The notes under the pieces: model-generated
What the model saw: the letters and a program-made list of their open reading frames with translations, nothing else
Told to the model about the DNA's origin: nothing
The model's database searches: none
Assembly: GCF_043235035.1 (NCBI RefSeq)
Contig: NZ_JAZAQF010000088.1
Coordinates: 114,347 to 178,346, forward strand
DNA length: 64,000 bases
Source: CACIAM-69d sp001698445
Lineage (GTDB): Bacteria > Cyanobacteriota > Cyanobacteriia > CACIAM-69d
Direction of reading: 5' to 3'
Part shown: piece after piece, positions 1 to 9,221 of the stretch
Numbering within the stretch: position 1 is the stretch's first letter
How the letters are laid out: each line of letters begins with the position of its first letter
Translations under genes and position numbers: made by a program

Positions 1-1804
1 AGGGCAGGGTCTCGAAGGAGTCGCCCAGCAACACAATGTCGGCGGCGCTGCGGGTGGCTTTGCTGCCACTTTCCATGGCAATGCCCAGGTTGGCTTGCTT
101 CAGGGACAACACATCGTTTACGCCATCGCCAATCATGGCCACATAGTTGCCCGCGCGTCGCAGGGCCGTGACTAAGCGGGCTTTTTGTTCCGGAACGATC
201 CGCCCAAAGATTTGATGCTCGATCGCGGCTTGGGCAAATTCCGTCTCAGTCATGGCGGCCAGGTCGGCTCCGGACACGGCCGACAAATTTTCGCCCAAAC
301 CCACCCGAGCCGCGATCGCCCGCACGGTGTCGGGGTTGTCGCCAGAAATAATCTTCAGCCGAATGCCCGCCTCGGCAAATCCTTGGAGCGTTTCCGTCAC
401 GCTGGGGCGCAGCTCGTCGCTAAAGACCAACAGGCCCAGGGGTTGCAAATCCTGGGGCAGGGGGGCGCTGTCGCGTTTGGCGGGTTTGGGCGGAATGGTG
501 GGACTGACGGCAAACAGCAACACCCGGAATCCTTGGCGAGCCAGGGTCTGGGCCCGATCGCGCCATTCCGGAAGCAGCGGTTCCGCCAGGCCCGCGCTCA
601 CCATTTCCGGCGCACCCAGGACGTAATATCCCGCCACGGGCCCGGCGGCTGGCAGGGCGATCGGGTCAGCCCCAAAGGCGATTGCGCTCCACTTGCGGGC
701 TGATGAAAAGGGAATTTCATAGAGCGGTTCTTGGCCGGGAGCGGGGCAACCGAGGGCGATCGCTTCGCTGGTGGCGTTGCCGGAACGGGTGCTGGCGGCA
801 TAGATTCCCACCTGTTGGGTCAGGGTGGCCAAGTCCTGGCCGGGGGCGATCGGCCACAGTTCCGTGAGCTGAATTCGGTTCGCCGTCAAGGTTCCGGTCT
901 TGTCCACACAGAGCACATCTATATTGCTCAGGGATTCCACGGCGTTGGCCTGTTGAATCAGCACCCGCTTGCCCACCATTCGCACCGCCGCCAGGGCATA
1001 GGACAGGGTGACGGTTAAGTACAAACCGCTGGGAACCAGTCCGGCAATCACGGCCGATCGCTGCACCGTTTCATTGAAAGAAATGGCCTTGGCAATGAAT
1101 CCGATCGCCACCAGGGCCCAAAAAAAGCAGGCGATGATCATAAAAATCCGAATCACCAAATTCACTTCCGATTGCAAGGGCGTGAGCATTTGGCGAAAGG
1201 TGCGGGCACTTTCGGTGAGTTGGTGGGCCAAGCTGTTGCGGCCCACTTTTTGGGCTACATAATAGCCACTGCCACTTAAACAAATGGTTCCCGAAAAAAC
1301 AGGGCTGCCGGTTTCCTTTTCGATGGGATCTGATTCTCCTGTCAAGAGCGATTCATCGGCGGCGATTTCCCCGGCCATCAGTTCCCCATCCACCAGAATT
1401 TGATCGCCCGATCGCAGCACTAAAACATCGCCCGCCACGATTTCGCTCGGGTCAATATCCTGCTCCCGTCCTTCGCGCACCACGGTGGCCTTGGGCCGGG
1501 TTAGAAGGGCAATTTCATCGAGTTTGCGCTTGGCAGCCACTTCTTGAATGGCATTAATCACCACGCTGCTCAAAATGACCGCTGCCACCAAGATGGCATC
1601 ACTAAAACTACCTAAAAATAAGAAAACAACACTAATGGCAACAAAAACAAAATTAATAAAGGTAAAAATGTTTTCCCGGAGAATTTGCGCATAGGAACGA
1701 CTGGTTTTCAGGGGAGCATCATTACCCTGGCCGGCGGCTCGGCGCTCCAGCACTTCGCTGCGGGTCAGACCTTGGAGATGGGGCGGAAGATTCGGCTGAT
1801 TCAC
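1..1804 (-). CDS. Cation-transporting P-type ATPase (HAD-IC family), 3' end cut by window edge
   Basis: About 600 codons are visible and the C-terminus lies beyond the left edge. In order from the N-terminus the reverse strand encodes an N-terminal cation-ATPase domain, two hydrophobic segments, the actuator motif LLTGES (near 1335), a membrane segment with AGLVPSGL, the phosphorylation motif VDKTGTLT (Asp codon at 902-904), the nucleotide-binding domain, and the hinge motif GDGVND (near 115-130). These define an ATP-driven ion pump of the plasma or thylakoid membrane. The membrane motif reads PSGL, not the PEGL of calcium pumps or the CPC of heavy-metal pumps, so the substrate cannot be assigned. 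The start is a GTG at 1804 with no clear ribosome-binding site; the frame stays open a little further upstream without an ATG, so the start is uncertain. Confidence 0.93.
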   Translation of the reverse strand, partial: MNQPNLPPHLQGLTRSEVLERRAAGQGNDAPLKTSRSYAQILRENIFTFINFVFVAISVVFLFLGSFSDAILVAAVILSSVVINAIQEVAAKRKLDEIALLTRPKATVVREGREQDIDPSEIVAGDVLVLRSGDQILVDGELMAGEIAADESLLTGESDPIEKETGSPVFSGTICLSGSGYYVAQKVGRNSLAHQLTESARTFRQMLTPLQSEVNLVIRIFMIIACFFWALVAIGFIAKAISFNETVQRSAVIAGLVPSGLYLTVTLSYALAAVRMVGKRVLIQQANAVESLSNIDVLCVDKTGTLTANRIQLTELWPIAPGQDLATLTQQVGIYAASTRSGNATSEAIALGCPAPGQEPLYEIPFSSARKWSAIAFGADPIALPAAGPVAGYYVLGAPEMVSAGLAEPLLPEWRDRAQTLARQGFRVLLFAVSPTIPPKPAKRDSAPLPQDLQPLGLLVFSDELRPSVTETLQGFAEAGIRLKIISGDNPDTVRAIAARVGLGENLSAVSGADLAAMTETEFAQAAIEHQIFGRIVPEQKARLVTALRRAGNYVAMIGDGVNDVLSLKQANLGIAMESGSKATRSAADIVLLGDSFETLP

Positions 1805-1903
1805 GGGTGGCAGGCGATGGACGGGCGATCGAACTAGCAGGCCATCATACCCGGCCCGATTGGGTCTGGCTTGATCGGGGAGTGGGGAGTTGTTTTGCGG
1901 GTC

Positions 1904-2049
1904 TAGGGCTTGTCGTCAAATCGCCTGAAACCCCGATTCCACCGTGAGCAGACCGTGGGGGGCAAGGGGACTAAGCCCCTTGTTGCGATGATTTGGGTAT
2001 GGCAGATCAACCATCTTCACTGGATGCCAGGAAATAGCGACAGGCCCTA
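1904..2049. repeat. MITE-like element, copy R3
   Basis: A 146-bp segment bounded by TA on both sides with terminal inverted repeats GGGCTTGTCG / CGACAGGCCC. It holds an imperfect copy (1963-1982) of the palindrome CAAGGGGCTTAAGCCCCTTG. About 80 bp of it match, inverted, the right part of the copy near 57.7 kb, including the stretch reading GGGGTTTCAGGCGATTTGAC there. TA flanks and short inverted ends suggest a non-autonomous element moved by an IS630/Tc1-like or IS5-like transposase; no transposase gene lies in this window. Confidence 0.7.
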
Positions 2050-2065
2050 ATTCTCCCGATCGGGA

Positions 2066-3127
2066 TTGGCTAATCAGCCTACGGACGAGAATCCTTGGTT
2101 AAATGGTCTCGAACTGTTTGGCAGCGAGAACCAAGTCATGATCTTTGTCGGGTTGATTTTGGGTGTCGTGATCGGCGGTGCGATCGCCTGGTATTTGATG
2201 CAACAGCGAGTGGCCGACCTGGAACGCCAGCAAAAGCAATATCTCGATCGGCAACGGCAAACCCTGGAGCAAGATTTTGAGGTACAAAAGCAGACGGCTC
2301 GCAAAAATTTTGATCGGGAATTGCAAGCCCTGCAAGCGGAAATTGCCCAACTGAAAGCACAAACCGCTCCCACCGCCGCACCGCCCGCTCCCGATCCTGC
2401 ACGCTCTGCTCCGCGTCCGGCGGCAACCGGTCAACCGGCGGCCCAGCTCCCGGATCCTTGGGGTGGAACCGGTGCGCCCGCGCCAACGCCTGCCCCGGAA
2501 CCCGTCGCGGAGCCAGTTGCAGAACCCACACCGGAACCCACGCCGGAACCTGCCCCGGAACCTGCCCCGGAACCTACGCCAGAGCCAACAGCGGCCTCAA
2601 CGGCGGCCTCAATGGAACCCGTTACGGAAACCGTTGTGGAACCCGCACCGGAGCCGATCGCGGAGCCAGAACCCGCCTCGGAACCCACGCCGGAACCCGT
2701 GGCCGAGCCGATCGCGGAGCAAGCTGCGGAACCAGTCACTGAACCGGTCACTGAGCCGATCACAACTCCTGAGCCGATCGCCCCAATCGCGCCCAGCAAC
2801 CAACCCAGCCCGATCGAGCAAGTGACCCAACTCGCCACCAAAGTTCGGGCAATCGGCCAGCGAGCTGAGGGCCAAAAACTGATCAACGATCTGTTGACCT
2901 TCACCAGCAGCCCCGATGCCACCGTGCGTGCCGCTGCGATCGAGGCCCTCAGCGCCATCCACAGCCCTGAAGTGGCGAGCTGCCTTGAAAAAGCCCTCCA
3001 TGATGCGGCCCCGATCGTGGTGCGAGCGGCTGCCAAAGGATTGGAGCGCTTCAAAAGCCAAGCCCCGATCGCCCAACCGCTTGAAGAATCACCGCTGCCT
3101 CCCAACGGCGGCCCCAAACAGCCCTAG
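2066..3127 (+). CDS. Membrane-anchored EP-repeat protein with C-terminal HEAT-like repeats
   Basis: 353 aa if started at the TTG at 2066; the first ATG (2138, residue 25) falls exactly at the hydrophobic segment, so that shorter start is also possible. One N-terminal transmembrane helix (residues about 25-45) is followed by a charged, Gln-rich probable coiled coil (about 46-95), a long low-complexity region of Pro-Glu repeats (about 100-245, many PEPTPEP and AEP units) and a conserved-looking C-terminus (about 255-340). The C-terminus carries two HEAT-type helical repeats, seen as VRAAAIEALSAI and VVRAAAKGLERF. The architecture suggests a single-pass membrane protein with an extended linker holding a protein-binding helical domain. 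I do not recognise a named family. Its TAG stop coincides with the left end of repeat copy R4. Confidence 0.75.
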   Translation: MANQPTDENPWLNGLELFGSENQVMIFVGLILGVVIGGAIAWYLMQQRVADLERQQKQYLDRQRQTLEQDFEVQKQTARKNFDRELQALQAEIAQLKAQTAPTAAPPAPDPARSAPRPAATGQPAAQLPDPWGGTGAPAPTPAPEPVAEPVAEPTPEPTPEPAPEPAPEPTPEPTAASTAASMEPVTETVVEPAPEPIAEPEPASEPTPEPVAEPIAEQAAEPVTEPVTEPITTPEPIAPIAPSNQPSPIEQVTQLATKVRAIGQRAEGQKLINDLLTFTSSPDATVRAAAIEALSAIHSPEVASCLEKALHDAAPIVVRAAAKGLERFKSQAPIAQPLEESPLPPNGGPKQP

Positions 3128-3270
3128 TAGCGTGGCTGCCTTAATTCGCTGGGTTAAATGACATGGCTGTTACCGTCACCTGATCGTTAAGTAGCAAGAT
3201 GCTCAAGCCCCTTGTTGCCACGACTGGCTCCGCAACTTTGACCCAATGTATTAAGCCTGTCGCGCTACTA
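3125..3270. repeat. MITE-like element, copy R4
   Basis: A 146-bp element with TA at both ends and inverted termini: the left reads TAGTAGCGTGGCTGCCTTAAT, and the right, on the reverse strand, reads TAGTAGCGCGACAGGCTTAAT. It contains a decayed copy of the shared palindrome at 3195-3214 and aligns over most of its length with the copy at 62643-62790. The left TA plus the element's first G form the TAG stop codon of the preceding gene. Confidence 0.7.
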
Positions 3271-3420
3271 GGTCTATCGATCCGGAAGCCAACGCATGAT
3301 TTCCCTTCAGTGCGATCGCCCCCATGGGTCAAACCCCTTAATCATTGAAGGATGAAAAACAGGAAAATCAATTGTAAAGAATTTCCCAAAAATCCGGATT
3401 CATTCCAGAACTAACTGAAC

Positions 3421-3460
3421 TCACAGGGCGGAAAATTTTCTCCTCTGCCCTGTGTTTTAT
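3421..3460 (+). terminator. Rho-independent terminator
   Basis: Arms CACAGGGC (3421-3428) and GCCCTGTG (3446-3453) form an 8-bp stem followed by TTTTATT. It lies about 290 bp downstream of the EP-repeat gene, beyond repeat R4, and probably ends that transcript. Confidence 0.75.
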
Positions 3461-4356
3461 TTCATACATCGTTTTGGAATGAATGTTCGATTTCGGACTT
3501 CATTGCCTGAAAGCTTTTAAAATTCGTTTATTCATGTTTCATTTTGCACATTCTTGCTCTTTGCTTGGTCTGTTTATTAAAAAAATTGTTGTAACTTAAA
3601 TTTAAGCTTGTCAATTTTATTCAGAGTCCCTTAAACTAATTACAAGGATTTCAAAAAGTCCTCTACAAAAACTCTTAACGTCTTTTGGGGTCGCTCTAGT
3701 TAGATCGCTTCTATGGGCTAATTCAATTCATTTGATTAGCCTTAATTGAGAGCATCAATTTCTTCAAAGTGCTGAAGAACAACCCCCAGCGATTGATCAA
3801 AATTCAAAATTCGTCAGACTCATCAGAGCCAATTCGTCAAAATCAAGGCAGATTTATGAGATCTGCATGATCCGCTCGCTCGGATCCATTGATTCGGATT
3901 CATCAATCTTGATTCATCCACTTAATAGACTCAACAGAATGAACCCTGTCCTCCGTTTCACAGCGTTGCAGGACAATGCACTGAGGGAATGCTGAGGGAA
4001 AAAACACCAACAACGTGAATCCTTTCAACGCCTCACCAAGTTTTACGTCTGCCGGGATCGCTCCGATCAATTGAGACTTGATTGCCATTAACCCTTGAGC
4101 CTCCATTGATTGTCAGGTTGTCTTCGCTGGGAACGAAGAATAGCCTTCGCATCACTTTGCATTTTCTGCCCGATCGCGCGGTTAAGTCTTGCGTGCTAAT
4201 AGTGCATTCAAATTCTTGACCTTCAGTTGCATTTCACAACCCCGATTGAGGTCATTCACGAATCATTGACCTCTCAAGTCTGGTGCTGAAAACCGTCGTA
4301 GCCGTCATGCAGGGTGGCTGCCTTTCTTTGACCTATCAGCGTTGGACAGAACTCCT
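3461..4356. other. AT-rich intergenic region before the metalloprotease gene
   Basis: About 900 bp without a convincing gene. A 67-codon reverse-strand frame (3903-4106) has no family resemblance, no ribosome-binding site and ordinary intergenic composition. The segment probably carries the promoter and a long leader for the gene at 4357. Confidence 0.6.
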
Positions 4357-5934
4357 ATGGCTCTTCAGATGTCCCCGGCCGGGATCGACCAAAACAGCGC
4401 GATCGCTCCGGAAGTTTCCACCCTCCGTTGGCGAACCGCTGCCAGCACCAAAGCCATTCCCCTCAGTGGCAACAACAACATTGATGCGTTGCTGACGGTG
4501 CGTATTAATAATCCGACAATCACCCAAGCGTGGAATGTGCCCCCTGGCGGGGTGATTACCTACAGTTTTCCCAATGCCAACACGGTCAATCATTTGACAT
4601 CGGTTGCTCAAGGGGCCATCACCAGCCCGGCAGAAATTCCCGAGCCGGTGAAACAGGCCGTGCGGCAAGTGTTGCAAAACTACTCCCAAGTGATTCCGGT
4701 TCAGTTTCAAGAAGTACCGGACGAAGTGGGCGGAACGCTGCGCGTTACCTTGGGCAAGAGTCCGCAATTGCCCGATGCCTTGGCCTGTGCCTATGTTCCA
4801 GGAAGTGCCTATGGGGGACAGGTGTTTTTGTCGGCCAATGGAATGTTTGACCCCAACTTTTTTACGAAGGGGCCCGGCAGCGCTGGCTATGGCACTTTAA
4901 TTCATGAATTGGGCCATGCCATGGGGCTGAAACATCCTCGGGAATATGGCAGCGAAGCGGGGGATGTGCCCGGTAAAGCGCCTTCTAATGTGGCGGTTTT
5001 GGCTCCGGAATTGGATCATCGCCACAACACGGTGATGTCCTACAACGGGCGGGATTTTAGTAGCTTTCAAAACTCCCGCACCCTGATGAACTACGACATT
5101 CAGTCCCTGCAATATCTCTACGGGGCCAATACCAGTTGGCGATCGGGCAATGATTTGTACACCTGGAATGCCACTTCGTTTTTAGGGGTGGAAGCCATTT
5201 GGGATGGGGGCGGAACTGACACCTTGGAAATGGGATCGCTGCCAGCCTCCGATCGCTACTATTTCGATCTGAAACCCGGCGGCTTGTTAACCACCCAAAC
5301 GGGACGGAAGGGTCGCTTTTTTGATATTTATCCCAGTTACCAACCTCTCTATCCAATGTTTGATCGGGGCAAGTCGATCGCCTTTGGGGTCACCCTGGAA
5401 AATCTCAATGGCACTGATGGAGCCGACGAGGTGCTTGGCAACGATACCGACAACGTGATTTTGGGGCGCGGGGGCAACGACAGCCTCAGCGGCGGCCTCG
5501 GCCAAGACACCCTCTGGGGCGGGTTGGCCGATGATTGGCTGAGCGGCGAAGCGGGCAACGACCAACTCCAGGGCAACGCGGGCCTCGATACCCTCATTGG
5601 CGGTTTGGGCAACGACCAGCTCAACGGCGGCCGCGATGCCGACTGGCTGCAGGGGGACGCGGGCGATGATGTGCTGTTTGGTGAGTTTGGAAATGACCTG
5701 TTGTTGGGGGGCGACGGAGCCGATCGATTCGTGTTGGGCACGGGCATGGGCCAAGACACGATTCAGGATTTTCAGTCGGGCATTGATGGCATTTATCTGG
5801 TCAATGGGTTGACCCCCAGCGCGATCGCCCTGCGCCCCCAGGGAACGAACACGTTGGTGCAAGTGGCCAACAGCAATGAGACTTTGGCGATCGTGGCCGG
5901 CGCACTCTCGATCGCTGACTTTCACCTAGCCTGA
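4357..5934 (+). CDS. Serralysin-like zinc metalloprotease with RTX calcium-binding repeats
   Basis: 525 aa from the ATG at 4357; a TTG five codons upstream also opens the frame. The zinc motif is HELGHAMGLKHP, with His183, Glu184, His187 and His193, and the Met-turn is VMSY with Met227. Together they place it in the metzincin M10 peptidases. Residues about 350-470 are glycine/aspartate-rich RTX nonapeptides of the form GGxGxDxLxG, which bind calcium. The C-terminus carries the DTIQDF block followed by short beta strands, typical of type I secretion substrates. There is no N-terminal Sec signal, consistent with ABC-type export, but no exporter genes are nearby. Most likely a secreted protease active once it meets extracellular calcium. 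Confidence 0.9.
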   Translation: MALQMSPAGIDQNSAIAPEVSTLRWRTAASTKAIPLSGNNNIDALLTVRINNPTITQAWNVPPGGVITYSFPNANTVNHLTSVAQGAITSPAEIPEPVKQAVRQVLQNYSQVIPVQFQEVPDEVGGTLRVTLGKSPQLPDALACAYVPGSAYGGQVFLSANGMFDPNFFTKGPGSAGYGTLIHELGHAMGLKHPREYGSEAGDVPGKAPSNVAVLAPELDHRHNTVMSYNGRDFSSFQNSRTLMNYDIQSLQYLYGANTSWRSGNDLYTWNATSFLGVEAIWDGGGTDTLEMGSLPASDRYYFDLKPGGLLTTQTGRKGRFFDIYPSYQPLYPMFDRGKSIAFGVTLENLNGTDGADEVLGNDTDNVILGRGGNDSLSGGLGQDTLWGGLADDWLSGEAGNDQLQGNAGLDTLIGGLGNDQLNGGRDADWLQGDAGDDVLFGEFGNDLLLGGDGADRFVLGTGMGQDTIQDFQSGIDGIYLVNGLTPSAIALRPQGTNTLVQVANSNETLAIVAGALSIADFHLA

Positions 5935-6309
5935 GCGCTCTAGGGGAATGTCTGAGCAGTCGCTTGCGGCACTGGCCAAGCACCATCCGATCCCGACCCG
6001 GGGCCCATGCCACAGTTCCTCTGGCTGCCCGTGGTAAAATGGGAGGCTGAAATCTCGATTTCACGGCAATTTCGCCCAACCGAGGCCGTTCTAAATGAGG
6101 CTTGCCGTCGGTCTGTCCTTTGGGGCTTTTGCGCCACCACGATGCGAACGATTTGCTAGCCCTTGATGTGTACTAGCCCTTGATGTGTATCTGATCCCGA
6201 ATGAAAGCCGGGTCATTGGCCCCCTTAGGTCTTTCGTTTGGGGTCGTGCCGTTTTTAGGCACTTGTTTTTAGGCCATAAATTTTCAGGCACTTTCTGCAC
6301 CAGAGACCT
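5935..6309. other. gyrA upstream region with a duplicated 17-bp unit
   Basis: About 375 bp between the protease and gyrA. It contains two identical head-to-tail copies of CTAGCCCTTGATGTGTA at 6156-6189. No gene is seen. The gyrA promoter should lie here; no confident -10/-35 pair was chosen. Confidence 0.55.
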
Positions 6310-8931
6310 ATGAGTACTGCCGAAGACCGGATTGTCGCGACCGACCTACGCCAGGAAATGTCGCGATCGTACCTGGAGTACGCCATGAGCGTGATCGTGG
6401 GGCGGGCGCTGCCGGATGCCCGCGACGGTCTGAAGCCGGTACACCGCCGGATTCTCTACGCCATGCATGAGTTGGGGTTAGCGGCCGATCGCCCCTTCCG
6501 GAAATGCGCCCGGGTGGTGGGGGAAGTGCTGGGGAAATATCACCCCCACGGCGACACGGCGGTCTATGACGCGCTGGTGCGGATGGCCCAAGATTTTTCG
6601 ATGCGCCACCCGTTGATTAACGGTCACGGCAACTTCGGTTCGATCGACAACGATCCGCCCGCCGCCATGCGGTACACGGAATGTCGGCTGCAAGCCCTGA
6701 CCAGCGAGTCGCTGTTGCAAGACATTGAGTCGGAAACCGTTGATTTCATCGACAACTTCGATGGTTCCCAGCAAGAGCCAACGGTGATGCCCGCGCGGCT
6801 GCCACAACTGTTGCTGAATGGTTCTTCCGGGATTGCGGTCGGTATGGCCACCAACATCCCCCCCCACAACTTGGGGGAATTGGTGGATGGTCTTTGCGCT
6901 CTGATCCACAATCCCGAAATTACCAATCAGGAACTGATTCGTTGGATTCCGGGGCCGGACTTCCCCACGGGGGCACAGATTTTTGGTACGTCGGGGATTC
7001 GGGAAGCCTATTTAACCGGGCGTGGCTCGATCACCATGCGCGGTGTGGCCAGTGTGGAGACGATCGAGCGGCGCGGCGCACCCGATCGCGAGGCGATCAT
7101 CATCACGGAGCTGCCCTACCAAACCAACAAGGCGGCCCTGATTGAGCGGATCGCGGAGTTGGTGAACGACAAGAAGTTAGAAGGCATTTCCGACATTCGC
7201 GACGAGAGCGATCGCGACGGAATGCGGATCGTGATTGAGCTGAAGCGCGATGCCCGGGCGCAGGTGGTGCTGAACAACCTCTACAAGCACACACCGATCC
7301 AAGCGAACTTTGGGGCCAACATGTTGGCGCTGGTGAACGGCGAGCCGCGCACCCTGACCCTGAAGGACTTTTTGCAGGTCTTTTTGGACTTCCGGGTGGA
7401 GGCGATCGAACGGCGCACCCGCTACGAACTGCGCAAGGCCGAAGAGCGCGACCACATCCTGCAAGGCTACCTGATCGCCCTCAGCAACATGGACACGATC
7501 ATCGCCCTGATTCGCCACGCGGCGGACACCCCCACCGCCAAGCAGGGGCTAATGAGCGATTACAGCCTCTCGGAAGCCCAAGCGGACGCGATTTTGCAGA
7601 TGCAACTGCGCCGCCTGACGGCCTTGGAAGCGGACAAGATCGAGCAAGAACACCAGGAATTGCAAGCCAAAATCACGGATTTGCAAGACATCCTGGCCCG
7701 GCGCGATCGGGTGTTGACGATCATTGAAGAGGAAGTGAGCCACCTGAAGGCTCGCTTTGCCACGCCGCGCCGCACCACCATTTCCCGCGACAGCGCCCAA
7801 CTGGAAGAAATTGACCTGATCGCCAACGATCGCGCCACGATCGTGATTACGGAGCAGGGCTACATCAAACGGATGCCCGTGAGCACCTTCGAGACCCAAA
7901 ACCGCGCCACCCGGGGCAAAACCGGCGCGAAGATGAAGGATGACGACGAGGTACAGCATTTCCTGACTTGCTGCGATCGCGATCGAGTCCTGTTCTTCAG
8001 CGATCGGGGCGTGGTTTATGCCCTCAGCGCCTATCAAATTCCCGCCAGCTCCCGCGCTGCCCGAGGCACGGCGATCGTCCAGTTGCTGCCGATTCCCCAC
8101 GACGAAAAAATCACCTCGGTGATCGCCGTTTCGGAATTCTCGGAAGACCTGTACCTGGTGATGTTGACCCAACAGGGCTACATCAAAAAAACCGTGCTCT
8201 CGGCCTTTGGCAACATCCGCGCCAACGGCCTAATCGCCATTTCCCTCGAAGAAGGCGACCAACTGCGCTGGGTACGCCTAACCCGCGAGGAAGACAGTAT
8301 TTTGATCGGCTCTCGATCGGGTATGGCGATTCACTTCCGAGCCGATCGGGATCAACTGCGGCCCCTGGGGCGGACAGCACGCGGCGTGCGAGCCATGAGC
8401 CTTCGCAGTGGTGATGAGTTGGTGGCGCTTGATATTTTGCCCGCCGCGATCGCCTCGCGGGTCGGTCAGGCCGGCGATGATGCGGCCGACGACAACGAAC
8501 CGATCGAGGAAACCAGCGACGACAGCACCGAAACCAGCAGCCCCGGCCCCTGGGTGTTGGTGATCACCGCTCGCGGCTACGGCAAGCGCGTCCCCGTGGA
8601 GCAATTCAAGCTCTATAACCGCGCCACCAAGGGCAAAATTGCCACCAAGTTCAAATCCGCCAAGGGCATTGACGATTCTTTGGCGGGGCTGTTGGTGGTG
8701 AATGACTCCGACGAAATCACGATTGCCACGAAACGTGCCACGATCGTTCGGCAGTCGGTGAACGCGATCCCGATTCAATCGCGGGGCGCAACGGGTGTGA
8801 TGGTGCAGCGAATTGTGGATGACTCGATCGCCGCCGTGGCCCTCGTGCCGCCGGAAGACACAAGCGGCGACAGCCTCGATAGCAACACCGACTCTGAGGA
8901 TCAAGTTGCTCAACCGGACGAAAATTCCTAG
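6310..8931 (+). CDS. gyrA: DNA gyrase subunit A
   Basis: 873 aa, the expected length. GyrA cuts and religates DNA in the GyrA2B2 complex that introduces negative supercoils. The N-terminus has the family signature LEYAMSVIVGRALPDARDG. The catalytic tyrosine is Tyr122 in AAMRYTE, the same number as in E. coli. The quinolone-resistance region reads HPHGDTAVYD, with Thr at the usual Ser83 position and Asp at 87. The C-terminal half has the six beta-pinwheel blades. The GyrA box is not the canonical QRRGGKG but reads NRATRGKTG. The tail from about residue 715 includes an acidic insertion (DDAADDNEPIEE) and an acidic C-terminus. The box variation makes GyrA versus ParC worth confirming; gyrase is favoured because one type II enzyme set is usual in cyanobacteria. 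Confidence 0.95.
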   Translation: MSTAEDRIVATDLRQEMSRSYLEYAMSVIVGRALPDARDGLKPVHRRILYAMHELGLAADRPFRKCARVVGEVLGKYHPHGDTAVYDALVRMAQDFSMRHPLINGHGNFGSIDNDPPAAMRYTECRLQALTSESLLQDIESETVDFIDNFDGSQQEPTVMPARLPQLLLNGSSGIAVGMATNIPPHNLGELVDGLCALIHNPEITNQELIRWIPGPDFPTGAQIFGTSGIREAYLTGRGSITMRGVASVETIERRGAPDREAIIITELPYQTNKAALIERIAELVNDKKLEGISDIRDESDRDGMRIVIELKRDARAQVVLNNLYKHTPIQANFGANMLALVNGEPRTLTLKDFLQVFLDFRVEAIERRTRYELRKAEERDHILQGYLIALSNMDTIIALIRHAADTPTAKQGLMSDYSLSEAQADAILQMQLRRLTALEADKIEQEHQELQAKITDLQDILARRDRVLTIIEEEVSHLKARFATPRRTTISRDSAQLEEIDLIANDRATIVITEQGYIKRMPVSTFETQNRATRGKTGAKMKDDDEVQHFLTCCDRDRVLFFSDRGVVYALSAYQIPASSRAARGTAIVQLLPIPHDEKITSVIAVSEFSEDLYLVMLTQQGYIKKTVLSAFGNIRANGLIAISLEEGDQLRWVRLTREEDSILIGSRSGMAIHFRADRDQLRPLGRTARGVRAMSLRSGDELVALDILPAAIASRVGQAGDDAADDNEPIEETSDDSTETSSPGPWVLVITARGYGKRVPVEQFKLYNRATKGKIATKFKSAKGIDDSLAGLLVVNDSDEITIATKRATIVRQSVNAIPIQSRGATGVMVQRIVDDSIAAVALVPPEDTSGDSLDSNTDSEDQVAQPDENS

Positions 8932-8999
8932 GCAATTGCTGCTGGGCAAATGCGCCTAGGGCAACCTAGGCCAAAATTGATCCCCAATCGATCCCATAA

Positions 9000-9038
9000 A
9001 TCCCATCAACCAATCCCATCAACAAATTCCATCAACAA
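9000..9038. repeat. 13-bp tandem repeat
   Basis: Three consecutive units ATCCCATCAACCA, ATCCCATCAACAA and ATTCCATCAACAA, preceded by a further partial unit. They lie directly before the gyrA terminator hairpin. Confidence 0.7.
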
Positions 9039-9072
9039 AATGGGGGTATGGCCAAAAACCACACCCCCATTT
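9038..9072 (+). terminator. Terminator hairpin after gyrA
   Basis: A 14-bp stem with one mismatch: AAATGGGGGTATGG against CCACACCCCCATTT, with loop CCAAAAA. A T-rich stretch follows. The near-symmetrical sequence could also stop transcripts arriving from the opposite side (gene at 9222-9704). Confidence 0.7.
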
Positions 9073-9221
9073 CGCTTTGCCAAACCTTGGCTTAACGGCT
9101 AAACGCTGACCGTACAAGTTTGAACCGGCGCTCCGGTTGACCAAATTGATTAATTTGATTCAATTTGATCAGAGCCAACATCAACCGGCGCATCAGGCTG
9201 GGCGATCGCCCGGAACCAAAC

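Noticed and set aside
2431..3117. 228-codon Gly/Ser-rich reverse-strand frame
   Set aside because: Exact shadow of the Pro-Glu repeat region of the plus-strand gene; the forward frame has a membrane helix and HEAT motifs.
3903..4106. 67-codon reverse-strand frame in the gap before the metalloprotease
   Set aside because: No family resemblance, no ribosome-binding site and AT-rich intergenic composition.
5940..5965. Possible sixth repeat end (CTAGGGGAATGTCTGAGCAG) after the metalloprotease gene
   Set aside because: It resembles the left end of R1/R2 over about 20 bp only, with no core palindrome or right end.
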